From: Formosa algae
Lineage (GTDB): Bacteria; Bacteroidota; Bacteroidia; Flavobacteriales; Flavobacteriaceae
NCBI RefSeq assembly: GCF_001439665.1
Contig: NZ_LMAK01000014.1
Location: 124,001-188,000 of the forward strand
Direction: 5' to 3'
DNA length: 64,000 bases
The notes beneath the pieces were generated by a model. It was not told the origin of the DNA and did no database searches. It saw nothing but the letters and a program-made list of their open reading frames with translations. Positions 1 to 9,160 of the stretch are shown one piece after another (positions within the stretch are counted from its first letter, which is position 1; each line of letters begins with the position of its first letter). The position numbers and the translations under genes were made by a program.

Positions 1-162
1 GATAAAATATTCAAAGTATTTCATTCTTTACAACACAGTAAAGATTCATCTGGTATCGGACTCTCTATCGTACAAAAAATAGTACATATGCATGATGGTA
101 AAATTTGGTTAGAGAGTGAACCTAATATCGGAACCACGTTTACTTTCACAATAAAAAAATAG
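1..162 (+). CDS. Histidine kinase, C-terminal fragment (truncated by window edge)
   Basis: Frame 1 is open from the first base to a TAG at 160-162. It encodes the end of a HATPase_c domain: a DKIF motif, the G2 box GIGLSIV, then the closing pattern GKIWLESE...GTTFTFTIKK. The fragment is very similar to the C-terminus of the intact kinase encoded at 1297-2346, so it is probably a paralogous, likely soluble sensor kinase. One base separates its stop from the FIST gene start, which suggests one operon. Domains to the left are outside the window, so its sensor type is unknown. Confidence 0.85.
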   Translation, partial: DKIFKVFHSLQHSKDSSGIGLSIVQKIVHMHDGKIWLESEPNIGTTFTFTIKK

Positions 163-163
163 A

Positions 164-1297
164 ATGAAAATAGTACAGTTAACAAGAACAGCATCTTCCG
201 ATTGGAAGTATTTAAGTGCAGACACTACACTTGTAAAACCACTTGTTTTGGTTTTTGGAAGTCGGTTACTCTTAGAACAAGAAGGCGTTTTTAACGAGGT
301 TAAAACCCTTTTTCCTGATGGCGAAATTGTATTTGGCTCTTCTTGTGCAGATATTACTGCCAATTGTGTTAATGAAAATGCCATTACTATAACAGCCATA
401 GCATTCGAAAAAAGTACATTTCAAATACGGACGAGTAATGTGTTACATACCGATTATGATGGTTTTAAAACAGGACACGATTTAATACAAAAATTTCCTA
501 AAGAAAACCTTAAATATGTGTTTGTGATTTCTGAAGGGAGTTTTATTAACGGAAGCGATTTAACTAAAGGCATGAATTATGCCACACACGATAATTTATT
601 AATTACGGGCGCTTTATGTGGCGATTCAGACCGGTTTGAAAAGACACTGTCTTCGTATAACGAAAATCCCAAACCTGGTGAAATTGTTGCCGTGGGCTTA
701 TACGGTGACTCTTTAGAGATTTCATTTTCTATTTATGGCGGGTGGACACCTTTTGGTCCTGAGCGTATGGTAACTAAATCTGAAGGCAATGTGCTGTTCG
801 AGTTAGACAATCTTCCAGCTTTAGATATTTATAAAAAGTATTTGGGCGAAAAATCTAAAGAACTTCCAGGTGCTGCTTTATTATATCCTTTAAACGTTAA
901 ATGTGCCAATGAAAAACAATCTATTGTTCGCTCTATTTTAAATATAGATGAAGAGCAGAATGCCATGATACTTGCTGGCGATATACCTGAAAATTCAAAA
1001 GTTCAACTCATGATGACTAATGTTGATAATATTGCAAATGCATCAGAACGCGCTGCACAACAAGCATTAGGTTTAAGAGAAAAGAAACCCGAGTTGGCCA
1101 TGTTAGTGAGTTGTATTGGAAGGAAGTTAGTGCTAGATCAGCGTGTAGAAGAAGAAATAGAAGAAGTCACCCAAGTTATTGGAGCAGATATTGCTGTTAC
1201 TGGACTGTATTCTTATGGAGAAATAGCGCCTTTTCATGGCGAAGTTTCATGCCAGTTACATAACCAAACCATGACGGTTACTTTATTGAGCGAATAA
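164..1297 (+). CDS. FIST N/C domain sensor protein
   Basis: This 377-aa protein has no signal peptide or membrane segment. Residues about 28-220 match the FIST N pattern (VLVFGSR, then IVFGSSCADI and GALCGDSDRF). Residues about 220-365 match FIST C (YKKYLGE, ALLYPL, LAMLVSCIGRK, GLYSYGEIAPF). FIST domains are known as small-ligand sensory modules, possibly for amino acids, in signalling proteins. Here the domain stands alone, and its TAA overlaps the ATG of the next histidine kinase by one base, so the two are likely translated together and FIST may act as the sensory partner of that TM-less kinase. The family is clear; the ligand and the partnership are inference. Confidence 0.85.
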   Translation: MKIVQLTRTASSDWKYLSADTTLVKPLVLVFGSRLLLEQEGVFNEVKTLFPDGEIVFGSSCADITANCVNENAITITAIAFEKSTFQIRTSNVLHTDYDGFKTGHDLIQKFPKENLKYVFVISEGSFINGSDLTKGMNYATHDNLLITGALCGDSDRFEKTLSSYNENPKPGEIVAVGLYGDSLEISFSIYGGWTPFGPERMVTKSEGNVLFELDNLPALDIYKKYLGEKSKELPGAALLYPLNVKCANEKQSIVRSILNIDEEQNAMILAGDIPENSKVQLMMTNVDNIANASERAAQQALGLREKKPELAMLVSCIGRKLVLDQRVEEEIEEVTQVIGADIAVTGLYSYGEIAPFHGEVSCQLHNQTMTVTLLSE

Positions 1298-2346
1298 TGA
1301 ATTCATTATTAAAACGGCAAATACGGAAATATTTAAATGAAGGGGAACTTGATGCCAATTTAGAACCTTTTATTGATGCCGTAAATAAGTCTTATAATAA
1401 TTATGATGAGCATTTTGACATGTTGCAACGCGCTATGAGTATTAGTTCTGAAGAGTTGTTTTCTGCCAATCAGAAATTACATAAAGAAGCCAAAGCTCAA
1501 CAAAAACTTATCGATAAATTAAAGAGCGTTATTAATACACTTAAAGTTTACGACTTATCTGAAACCGATAAAACGGATGATGGCGGTGAGTTAAGCGGAC
1601 TTCATTTGGTGAATTTTTTAGATAGTCAGACTAAAGATATTATAGAAATTAATGCCCAACGCGAGCAAGTTTTACAAAAATTAGCCCAACAAAATCAAGA
1701 ATTAAGTGATTATGCCCATATGGTTTCTCACGATTTAAAATCACCTTTACGAAGTATCGATTCCTTAACGGCATGGTTAAAAGAAGATTATCAAGATAAA
1801 ATTGATGAAGAAGGAAATACACATCTTAACCTAATCCGGAATAATGTAGAAAAAATGGATAAGTTGATTAGTGGTATTTTAGATTATACCACCATTAGTA
1901 AGAATAAATCCGATTTTTATGATGTCGATGTCAATAAATTAATAGACAATATTATTGAAGCTATTGCAGTGCCAGATCACATAACTATTCGTAAAACCAC
2001 AACCTTACCTCTTATTAGCGGTGATAAATTTAGGCTGCAGCAATTATTCCAAAACCTTATAGATAATGCTATAAAATACAACGATAAAGAATCTGGTGTT
2101 ATAGAAATTGGGTGTGAATCGCAAAATGATTTTTGGAAGTTTACCATACAAGATAACGGTAAAGGAATAGAGCAAATGTACTTTGATAAAATATTTAAAA
2201 CCTTCGAAAAATTAGAAAATAATCCAAATTCTACAGGAATAGGATTGTCAATAGTCAAAAAAATTGTCGATGTTTATGGTGGTAAAATTTGGTTAGAATC
2301 GGAATTAGGTACAGGTACTACTTTCTATTTTACTTTAAAAAAATAA
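1297..2346 (+). CDS. Cytoplasmic sensor histidine kinase
   Basis: This is a 349-aa kinase with no transmembrane segment. Residues 1-130 are helical and coiled-coil-like. The HisKA box is AHMVSHDLKSPLRSI with the phospho-acceptor His145. HATPase_c follows, with N box NLIDNAIKYND, G1 DNGKGIE and G2 GIGLSIVKK, and it ends GTGTTFYFTLKK. Lacking its own sensor domain, it probably listens to the FIST protein encoded immediately upstream with a 1-bp overlap. Four bases after its stop an Hpt gene begins, then a LytTR regulator, which suggests a phosphorelay. Its C-terminus closely resembles the truncated kinase at the window start. Confidence 0.92.
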   Translation: MNSLLKRQIRKYLNEGELDANLEPFIDAVNKSYNNYDEHFDMLQRAMSISSEELFSANQKLHKEAKAQQKLIDKLKSVINTLKVYDLSETDKTDDGGELSGLHLVNFLDSQTKDIIEINAQREQVLQKLAQQNQELSDYAHMVSHDLKSPLRSIDSLTAWLKEDYQDKIDEEGNTHLNLIRNNVEKMDKLISGILDYTTISKNKSDFYDVDVNKLIDNIIEAIAVPDHITIRKTTTLPLISGDKFRLQQLFQNLIDNAIKYNDKESGVIEIGCESQNDFWKFTIQDNGKGIEQMYFDKIFKTFEKLENNPNSTGIGLSIVKKIVDVYGGKIWLESELGTGTTFYFTLKK

Positions 2347-2350
2347 ACCC

Positions 2351-2668
2351 ATGGAACAGCCTAACTTATCCTACATTCACAGCATGTCTGGAGGCGATAA
2401 AGCCTTTGAACAAAAACTAATAGACATCATAAAAAGTGAATTTCCAGAAGAAAAAGCCACCTATTATAAAAATTATAAAGCGGGTGAATTAAAAATGACT
2501 GCAGAAAATGTTCATAAACTTAAGCATAAAATTAGTATTTTAGGACTTGAAAAAAGTTATGATATTGCGGTAGCATTTGAACACAATTTATTAGAAGGGA
2601 GTACAGACCTTAATGAAAACTTTGAATCTATATTAAATACCATAACTAATTATTTAACCACCTTATAA
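2351..2668 (+). CDS. Histidine phosphotransfer (Hpt) domain protein
   Basis: This is a 105-aa, all-helical stand-alone protein. The motif VHKLKHKISILGL (residues 54-66) fits the Hpt signature AHxLKGxxxxLG, with His55 the likely phosphorylated residue. It sits 4 bp behind the kinase and 12 bp ahead of the LytTR regulator. In phosphorelays Hpt proteins shuttle phosphate between receiver domains. The neighbouring kinase has no receiver of its own, so the upstream donor may be another hybrid kinase, or the Hpt may serve the receiver-GT2 fusion at 17725-18912. That last link is speculation. Confidence 0.82.
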   Translation: MEQPNLSYIHSMSGGDKAFEQKLIDIIKSEFPEEKATYYKNYKAGELKMTAENVHKLKHKISILGLEKSYDIAVAFEHNLLEGSTDLNENFESILNTITNYLTTL

Positions 2669-2680
2669 TTAGTTCTATTT

Positions 2681-3394
2681 ATGAATTGTATTATTATTGA
2701 TGATGAGGCTACTGCTAGAGCCATAATTGTTCAACTGTGCTCTAATATTAAGTCCCTTAATGTGATAGCCGATTTTTCAAATGCAATTCAGTCCATAAAA
2801 TTTTTAAATCAAAACGAAGTCGATTTAATTTTTTTAGATATTCATATGCCCGATTTTACAGGATTCGATTTTATTCAGACCTTAAAAAATCCGCCAAAAA
2901 TTATTTTAACCACTTCAGATCCGCAATTTGCTATAGAAGCTTTTGAGTACGATTGTATAGTCGATTATTTAGTAAAGCCTGTTTTACCTCCGCGTTTTGA
3001 AAAAGCCATTATTAAAGCTCAAAAAACTGAATTAAATCCAGCTGAACCCAAAATAGTTAAAGAGAAACCCACAGATACTACGGGTAACGTTTTATATGTG
3101 AATATTGACAGACGATTGATTAAAATAGTAATCTCTAGTATATATTTAGTTGAAGCTAAAGGCGATTATATTTTAATAAAAACAGACGATAAAAATTATA
3201 CTGTACATTCTACACTTAAAAAAATAGCAGATAAATTACCGGAAAGTATCTTTTTAAAAGTGCACCGTTCTTATATTATTAATGTACAAAAGATTATTGA
3301 TATAGAGGATAATAGCGTTTTAATTAAAAAAGATGTTATTCCTGTAAGCCGTTCCAATAGACCAGAATTAATGAAACGCTTAAATTTACTGTAA
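2681..3394 (+). CDS. LytTR-family response regulator
   Basis: This is a 237-aa DNA-binding regulator. Residues 1-120 form a receiver domain with acidic residues in IIIDDEA, phospho-acceptor Asp53 (LIFLDIHMPDF) and the Lys-Pro of YLVKPV. Residues about 134-237 are a LytTR domain (LYVNIDRRLIKI, VEAKGDYI, LKVHRSYIINVQKI, VIPVSRSNRPEL). LytTR domains bind pairs of about 9-bp direct repeats close to WMMGTTNRK. Sequences near that pattern occur upstream of four genes in the next 15 kb, beginning 21 bp after this stop codon, so this protein is the obvious candidate regulator of the polysaccharide locus. It closes the FIST-kinase-Hpt operon. Confidence 0.92.
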   Translation: MNCIIIDDEATARAIIVQLCSNIKSLNVIADFSNAIQSIKFLNQNEVDLIFLDIHMPDFTGFDFIQTLKNPPKIILTTSDPQFAIEAFEYDCIVDYLVKPVLPPRFEKAIIKAQKTELNPAEPKIVKEKPTDTTGNVLYVNIDRRLIKIVISSIYLVEAKGDYILIKTDDKNYTVHSTLKKIADKLPESIFLKVHRSYIINVQKIIDIEDNSVLIKKDVIPVSRSNRPELMKRLNLL

Positions 3395-3414
3395 GCGTTA
3401 AACTTTAATAACAT

Positions 3415-3484
3415 CCCATTCGTCTACACTTAATTTTCATCCACCGAATAATAAAAAATAGTAGAGGTTAGTGTTCTAAATTCG
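3415..3484 (+). promoter_or_regulatory. Putative LytTR-controlled promoter, copy 1
   Basis: Seen: CCCATTCGTCTACACTTAAT begins at 3415, and a -7-like box TAAATTCG (7 of 8 to TAnnTTTG) lies at 3477-3484, 62 bp downstream. The type IX-secreted protein gene starts at 3504. The core CCCATTCGT is close to the LytTR half-site consensus WMMGTTNRK. The same element with the same 62-63 bp spacing recurs at 8942, 10431 and 17624. The role is inferred. Confidence 0.6.
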
Positions 3485-3503
3485 TGATATAAATATCTAT
3501 ATC

Positions 3504-6092
3504 ATGAAACAACTATTACTTTTATTAATCCTTATTTATACCACTTCTAACGCACAAGAAGTTCCTTTTAATTGCGATTATAACGCTTACTTATTTCAAT
3601 ATAACGATATCTATGCTGTCGATTTAGCTTCAGGAAACTCATATATAGTTGCCGAAGATATTACAGAAGGTAATATAAATGCTACAGCATACAATTCTGC
3701 AGATGGTTATATCTGGGGCGCTTTAAGTTCTCCTAGAAAAACAATTGTACGTATTGGTAAAGATTATAAAGCCACGACGTACTATATAGACGATTTGCCA
3801 AATTCAAATTTTTACATTGGTGATGTAAGTACCTCAGGGATTTACTATTTAAAATCTTCAGGAAAAACGTATTATACTGTAGACTTAAATCCAAACTCGG
3901 CGACTTATACTTCAGGAATAAACACATTAACCTTATCTCAAAGCATTAATAATCACGATTGGGCTTTTAATGCTGTAGATAATAAACTGTATACAGTTGA
4001 AAAAAAGACTAATATTTTATACAGAATTGATGCTGAAACCGGTCAAGTTACAAATCTAGGAACAGTACCTGTATTGGCTGGGTTAACTTATACTTATGGC
4101 GCGGTCTATTTTGATGCTTCTGGACGCTTTTATGTGTCGGCTAACGAAACTGGAACCATATACATGATTCAAAGTGTACAAGATTTAACAGGAACTAATG
4201 CCATGGAATCTAATTTATTCGCTTTCGGACCTTCAAGTTCTCAAAACGATGGTGCACGTTGTCCAACAGCTCCTGTAGCTCAAGAAATTTGCGATAATGG
4301 TATAGATGATGATGGCGATGGATTAATTGATTGCGAAGATCCTTCATGTTCAGGATATTCGGGCTGTCCAGTTATTCAGACTGCAGCGTCTTCAACAGCA
4401 AACGAAGGTGGATTAGAAAGTAATAACAGATTATCAGATCAAATTAGTAAGCGTAATTTTAACAGAACGAAAACAAATTACGAGTTCAATTCTGCTACAG
4501 CTAAACGGTTTGTAAAACCAACTCATTACGGAGCGACTGCGACAAGCAGAACGGCATTTCAATTATCAGATTTTATACCTGCAGAGGTTATTGATGAAGA
4601 TATTATTATAGAATCTTCTCCAGAAGATTTGGTAGGAATTACCAATGCAACGGCGGTTTACTCTGTAGATTATATTAGACAAGATGATGCTGTAGCTTCT
4701 ATACTTGTGTTAGAAACCGAAGATGGAGTTTACGAGCATACCAAATACATTTGCGATAGGTTGTTAGGCGCAGAATTGGTGTCTGTATCTACTATCGATA
4801 TTAATGAACAACAGTTTATTAAAGCACTTATTAGAAATATAGATGGCACACTAGAATTCGTATTGAGTTTCTCTGCTAAAGCAGAAAACAATAGTTCTAA
4901 TTTTGGTATAGAGAGTCACTGGAATTTGGATAAATATGAAGGTGGAGCGGACTTTTATAACTTTCAGATTTGGTCTAATTCTTTAGACGATTTGATGGTG
5001 TTGGGGGAAGAAGTTTTAAAGTTAGTCGAAGTACAAAAACCTATATCTAGCTATAATAACTCTACACCTCCTACGGTATTTGTTAAAAAAGGAACGTATA
5101 GAAATGGGAAACTAAATTTAGAATTGGTAAATACCAATAGAAGTAGTCAGGTTACATTTGATGGCGGATTAAGATCTACAGAAACCGCTGGAGTAGAGTA
5201 TGTGTCTACAGCCATTAGTTTAGAAGATAGTTATATCTCGCATGTAGAAGTTGATGCAGGTAATTTATTCGATATCGGATTTAGAATAGGGGATGGCGTG
5301 GCTACACCAGACGATTTATTTATGTCTGATGGTCCTTGGGGTTATGATGATGCTGCACCAAGTACAACGGTTAAAAACTATACCGTGTCTACCAACCTTG
5401 ATGCTTTTGAAGCTGATGAATATCCTATAGAAAGAGATATTACTTTAACGGCAACTACAAGCGAATATATTGCTGCTTACAGAGCTTTAACGCCTAAGTT
5501 TAATGCTATAGACTTAACAGACTATAAAAGCTTAAAACTACAAGCAAAAGGTACAGGAACATTAATTGTTAGATTAGTTAAAGCAAGTGTAGATCAATGG
5601 GAAACACAGTATAAAGCAAGTATAGAGTTAACATCAGATTTGGAAGATTATACAATCCCATTTACCGAATTTGAATCGACTAATGGTACACCTATAGATG
5701 TGAGTGATATTACTTCACTTGTCTTTACGATGCTAGCTGAAGATGGAACAGAAACCACAAAGTCTATGACATTAGAACAATTAAGGTTTTCTGCTCAAGC
5801 ACAAACGCTTTCAATTTCAGACAGTGAATTAGAATTGACTAACAGTACGTTTGCATCTCCAAACCCAATGCGAACTATATCAAACATACACTTTACGGCT
5901 CAAACCTCAGAATCTGTAGTGTTATTGGTTTACAATCAATTAGGAGCATTGGTAAAACAAACAACTTTTAATGCAGTCCGTGGTGATAATGAAATCACTT
6001 TTAATAGAGAACATCTTAGTTCTGGACTGTATTTCTGTAAAATAGATAGTAAGCATACCACTTATAAAACGATCAAGCTACTCGTGAATTAA
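3504..6092 (+). CDS. Type IX-secreted multidomain surface protein
   Basis: This 862-aa protein starts with a signal peptide (MKQLLLLLILIYTTSNAQ). Residues about 20-250 look like a beta-propeller of the DUF6923 kind, with repeated strands such as NAYLFQYNDIYAVDLASG. An acidic metal-binding-like motif, ICDNGIDDDGDGLIDCED, lies near residues 267-284. A middle region of about 340-590 is unrecognised, and residues about 635-770 resemble a carbohydrate-binding jelly roll. The C-terminus (ASPNPM... to LSSGLYFCKI...IKLLVN) is a type IX secretion sorting domain. It has its own LytTR-like promoter element and a strong terminator, so it is probably a monocistronic surface or matrix component of the polysaccharide regulon. 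No catalytic motif is seen. Confidence 0.8.
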   Translation: MKQLLLLLILIYTTSNAQEVPFNCDYNAYLFQYNDIYAVDLASGNSYIVAEDITEGNINATAYNSADGYIWGALSSPRKTIVRIGKDYKATTYYIDDLPNSNFYIGDVSTSGIYYLKSSGKTYYTVDLNPNSATYTSGINTLTLSQSINNHDWAFNAVDNKLYTVEKKTNILYRIDAETGQVTNLGTVPVLAGLTYTYGAVYFDASGRFYVSANETGTIYMIQSVQDLTGTNAMESNLFAFGPSSSQNDGARCPTAPVAQEICDNGIDDDGDGLIDCEDPSCSGYSGCPVIQTAASSTANEGGLESNNRLSDQISKRNFNRTKTNYEFNSATAKRFVKPTHYGATATSRTAFQLSDFIPAEVIDEDIIIESSPEDLVGITNATAVYSVDYIRQDDAVASILVLETEDGVYEHTKYICDRLLGAELVSVSTIDINEQQFIKALIRNIDGTLEFVLSFSAKAENNSSNFGIESHWNLDKYEGGADFYNFQIWSNSLDDLMVLGEEVLKLVEVQKPISSYNNSTPPTVFVKKGTYRNGKLNLELVNTNRSSQVTFDGGLRSTETAGVEYVSTAISLEDSYISHVEVDAGNLFDIGFRIGDGVATPDDLFMSDGPWGYDDAAPSTTVKNYTVSTNLDAFEADEYPIERDITLTATTSEYIAAYRALTPKFNAIDLTDYKSLKLQAKGTGTLIVRLVKASVDQWETQYKASIELTSDLEDYTIPFTEFESTNGTPIDVSDITSLVFTMLAEDGTETTKSMTLEQLRFSAQAQTLSISDSELELTNSTFASPNPMRTISNIHFTAQTSESVVLLVYNQLGALVKQTTFNAVRGDNEITFNREHLSSGLYFCKIDSKHTTYKTIKLLVN

Positions 6093-6118
6093 TTAATAGC
6101 TAATTACTCCTGTAGTGT

Positions 6119-6149
6119 GGCAGAAAGCGAAAGCTTTCTGCCTTTTTTT
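6119..6149 (+). terminator. Rho-independent terminator
   Basis: A perfect 10-bp stem, GGCAGAAAGC / GCTTTCTGCC, with a GAAA tetraloop is followed by seven T. It lies 27 bp after the stop of the type IX-secreted protein gene. Confidence 0.93.
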
Positions 6150-6758
6150 GTTTAAAATTGTAGGTGTATTTCAGATGTAAAAGGGTTACCACATTTTAAG
6201 ATTTATAGTTGCATATAATTGTTGTTTAAATATTAATACATGGGACTATCTTACCTCTTAAGAGCCCTAAATAAGTATAGCTTATTACATGTTTCAGTTG
6301 TAACGCTTAAGGATTAATGTATTGTATTGAATATTCTAATATAATGTCCTAATAAAAAGTCTTAAAACAGCTGATTTAGAAGTCTGTTATGCCGACGTTT
6401 TATATTCTATCCGTTTATAAATAATAGTTGTGATTAAAGCCGTTTTAAACTGAACATTAAGATATTGAGATGAGTATGTATTAGTCTGTTAAGACGTCAT
6501 TATGTTACTAAACCAAGTTGACAAGTGATTTAATTCGAGACGTGTATATCTCTAAATTTGATGCATTATTCCTATGTAGATCAGCAAGCTTTTGATTGTC
6601 TTTGTGGTATTTGAGTAGTACAAATTCTATAGTGAAGAAGTGCTAATGAGAAGCATGAAGGATCGATCAATATCATCAAACTATTTATATGTTGATTATG
6701 ATTACGGAAACTTGATTAAAAGTAGACTTTAATATTTTGCTTTTTAAACTAAACTAAA
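6150..6758. other. Gene-free intergenic stretch (about 610 bp)
   Basis: No open reading frame with coding character is visible on either strand, and I saw no tRNA-like fold, repeat family or mobile-element end. The stretch is AT-rich and is bounded by terminators of the two converging genes. It is unusually long for this otherwise compact window. It could hold an unrecognised small RNA or the remains of a lost gene, but nothing in the sequence argues for either. Confidence 0.5.
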
Positions 6759-6799
6759 ATACTCCCAAACTTCATTACGAGAATGAAACATGGGAGTAT
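6748..6799 (-). terminator. Probable terminator of the TPR/beta-barrel gene
   Basis: The inverted repeat ATACTCCCA / TGGGAGTAT (6759-6767 and 6791-6799) encloses a second stem, TTCATT / AATGAA. On the minus strand the hairpin runs into a T-rich tail, TTTTAGTTTAG, 38 bp beyond the stop of the minus-strand gene. Confidence 0.65.
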
Positions 6800-6836
6800 C
6801 TTATTACTATAAACGTATAGCTTTTAAGAAAGTTTT

Positions 6837-8897
6837 TTATTTTCTAAAAATAGGAGCATCAAACAAGTACCATTTAAATCTTAAGCCAAGCTCTGTATAA
6901 TTAAAACCAGCAGCTGTAGCTGAAGCAATATTACTTTGTGTACCATAGAAATTTAAGAGTGCACGCTCAGAAAATTTGTATCCTAACTTTCCTTGTATGC
7001 GATAGGTCATTTGGCTGCTATCATCTTCAATATACTGAAGTCCTGTAGCAGCAGTAAGTTCGTAAAACCACTCTTTAGGTTTCGTTTCACTTTCATTTTT
7101 AATGATGTTTACAAAAATTTCAACAGCATTAAAGGTCTCAGGACTAAAGTAAATGTCTGGCACTTGATTTTTAAATGTAATGTATTGGTAATTCAAACCT
7201 GCCTTTAAAGCGGGTTTACTCAGTATATTATAATATAGAGATGTGAAAAATAAATTTCTGGTATTATCATCGTTTTGCCAGGTATAATAATACTGTGAAA
7301 ACCAGCCTAATTTAAAATTAGTACTTAGGTTATAATTGGCATATAGATTATTCATTACAATTTCACGATCTAATAATTCGGCATTAAAACTCTGAATTTC
7401 TCGTTTATAACCCACATCTAACACCTGAAGTTTGTAAGGTATAATATGTAGAGCAATATCAGATACGAAATGTGTATAATCGTTAGTGGTTGCTTTAGCA
7501 GAGGTTACACCTGCAGTTCCTTTAAATGTTATATTTGGTAGAATTTGATAGCCCAATCCTAACGAGAAATCATGAGACTTGGCATCGTTATCTGTAACTT
7601 TATTAGATGTAGAACGGTAACCGTATTGTGCCAACCATTCGAGTTTAGTTGAAGTTGGTAAAGCTACATTGGTTTGTATAGCGTAAGCGTTATTATCTCC
7701 ATTATCAAAAGAGTAATAAGACTTGGTCTCCCAAAAAGGTGTAAAGTTGGTGTTTAATGTCTTTATAAAATTAGTAGCATCTTTTTGCTTATCGTAAAAA
7801 ACTAAAGTTTGTTCAGCAGAATTATAAGCATCATCATAATAGCCTAATGCTTTTAAAGCATTGGCTTTTCCCAAATTCCCATCAAACGAGGTGCTATCGT
7901 TTTCTAAAATTCGGTTATAGTCCTTAACACTCATTTTGAAATCACTTTTATAAATGTTTAAAGTGGCACGTAAAGCAAGGATCCAATTTTCGTTAGGCTG
8001 TTCTGCAATTAATTCAGAAATATGAGATTCTGCAGTGCTATACTTTTTATTCCATATCAAAGCTTGAATATAACGTTCAGTAGTTGCTCGTTTATTTGTC
8101 GATTTAGTTTCAGAATTTATACTTGCAAAAGCGTGTTCACTAATTTGTAATGCATCGGCTTCTTTACCATTTAAATGCGCAACTAAAGCTAAACCGTTTA
8201 ATGCTGTGAGTTTGTAATCTGGATGTTCTCCTATTTTATTATAAACGGTTTCGGCATCGTCTAATCGATTTGCAATAAGGTATAAGTTGGCTAAATTTAT
8301 TAGAGTGTCTATATCGTCCGGGAATAACGATAAGTTTTCTTGTAATAAATCTTCAGCTTCATCGTAATTCTGGGCTTGCTGATTTTGGTAAGCATATCCT
8401 AAATAGATATATTTTTTAGAGGTTAATGCATTGGCATTTCCTGGTAAAACCTCTAAAGCTTTATTGACGTATGTTAAAGCTTCGTCATATATTTTTAGAT
8501 TAGAGAGTGTATTAGCATAACCCAAAAATGCTGGAAAACTCTGGTCGTTTTCGGCAATTAAACCTTCGTAGAATGTTTTGGCGTCTTGGTAATTTTTATT
8601 CCATAATAACGATTCTGCATAGTTTAATTTAATTTCAAAATCGTTAGGATAGGTGTCCAGTAAATCTGTAAATATGACTACCGCCTTATCAGATTCGCCT
8701 TGTAATCCTACCGCACGACCATAACAGAGCTTAGCTGTTTTGTTCTCAGGATAATCTTTTAAAATGGTTTCAAAGAAAGATTCTGCCTTGGCGTATTTAC
8801 CTGTTTCTAAATATGTAAAGCCTTGTTGCATATCTTGAGAAAACGCAAAACTGCTGATAAAGAAAACACATATTCTAAGATAATATTTATAGGTCAT
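6837..8897 (-). CDS. TPR repeat plus outer-membrane beta-barrel protein (YaiO-like; possible polysaccharide exporter)
   Basis: This 686-aa protein has a signal peptide ending near FAFSQ (residues 1-20). Residues about 22-370 are tandem tetratricopeptide repeats (recurring A-x-L-x-x-Y-x-x-A-L-x-P patterns). Residues about 385-686 are alternating aromatic beta strands that end with an aromatic-rich terminal strand (LGLRFKWYLF), the mark of an outer-membrane barrel of the YaiO type. A TPR domain followed by a barrel is the layout of the export porins BcsC, PgaA and PelB. Set against a flippase, two glycosyltransferases and hydrolases, an export role is plausible. The barrel is smaller than in those porins, so homology is not claimed. 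Confidence 0.8.
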   Translation of the reverse strand: MTYKYYLRICVFFISSFAFSQDMQQGFTYLETGKYAKAESFFETILKDYPENKTAKLCYGRAVGLQGESDKAVVIFTDLLDTYPNDFEIKLNYAESLLWNKNYQDAKTFYEGLIAENDQSFPAFLGYANTLSNLKIYDEALTYVNKALEVLPGNANALTSKKYIYLGYAYQNQQAQNYDEAEDLLQENLSLFPDDIDTLINLANLYLIANRLDDAETVYNKIGEHPDYKLTALNGLALVAHLNGKEADALQISEHAFASINSETKSTNKRATTERYIQALIWNKKYSTAESHISELIAEQPNENWILALRATLNIYKSDFKMSVKDYNRILENDSTSFDGNLGKANALKALGYYDDAYNSAEQTLVFYDKQKDATNFIKTLNTNFTPFWETKSYYSFDNGDNNAYAIQTNVALPTSTKLEWLAQYGYRSTSNKVTDNDAKSHDFSLGLGYQILPNITFKGTAGVTSAKATTNDYTHFVSDIALHIIPYKLQVLDVGYKREIQSFNAELLDREIVMNNLYANYNLSTNFKLGWFSQYYYTWQNDDNTRNLFFTSLYYNILSKPALKAGLNYQYITFKNQVPDIYFSPETFNAVEIFVNIIKNESETKPKEWFYELTAATGLQYIEDDSSQMTYRIQGKLGYKFSERALLNFYGTQSNIASATAAGFNYTELGLRFKWYLFDAPIFRK

Positions 8898-8941
8898 TTG
8901 TTCTAAATTTTAATGTATAGCAAGTTAATCAAACCAATTCA

Positions 8942-9012
8942 ATCATTCATCTACAGTAACATGCAACTCACCGAAATATACCTGTACTCTGGTGATTATT
9001 GAAAGATATTTG
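8942..9012 (+). promoter_or_regulatory. Putative LytTR-controlled promoter, copy 2 (divergent intergenic region)
   Basis: ATCATTCATCTACAGTAACA starts at 8942. A -7-like box, GATATTTG (7 of 8 to TAnnTTTG), lies at 9005-9012, exactly 63 bp downstream. This orientation points to the flippase gene at 9161, leaving a leader of roughly 140 nt. The element also lies 45 bp upstream of the divergent TPR/barrel gene, so it could serve both. It shares its core with the copies at 3415, 10431 and 17624. Confidence 0.55.
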
Positions 9013-9160
9013 TGTCTATAAAACAGAATAAAACTCTTAATTTTTAAAGTAAATAAGCTGTTTTATCAGTAAACTATTAAAGCTAGTACTTAAATATAGT
9101 AAAGCATTTAAGTCTATTGTAAACATATACTTTAAACAGAGAAAACGAATATATAATATA

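Noticed and set aside
109-399. 96-aa minus-strand reading frame across the kinase/FIST junction
   Set aside because: Overlaps two well-supported genes on the other strand and shows no domain.
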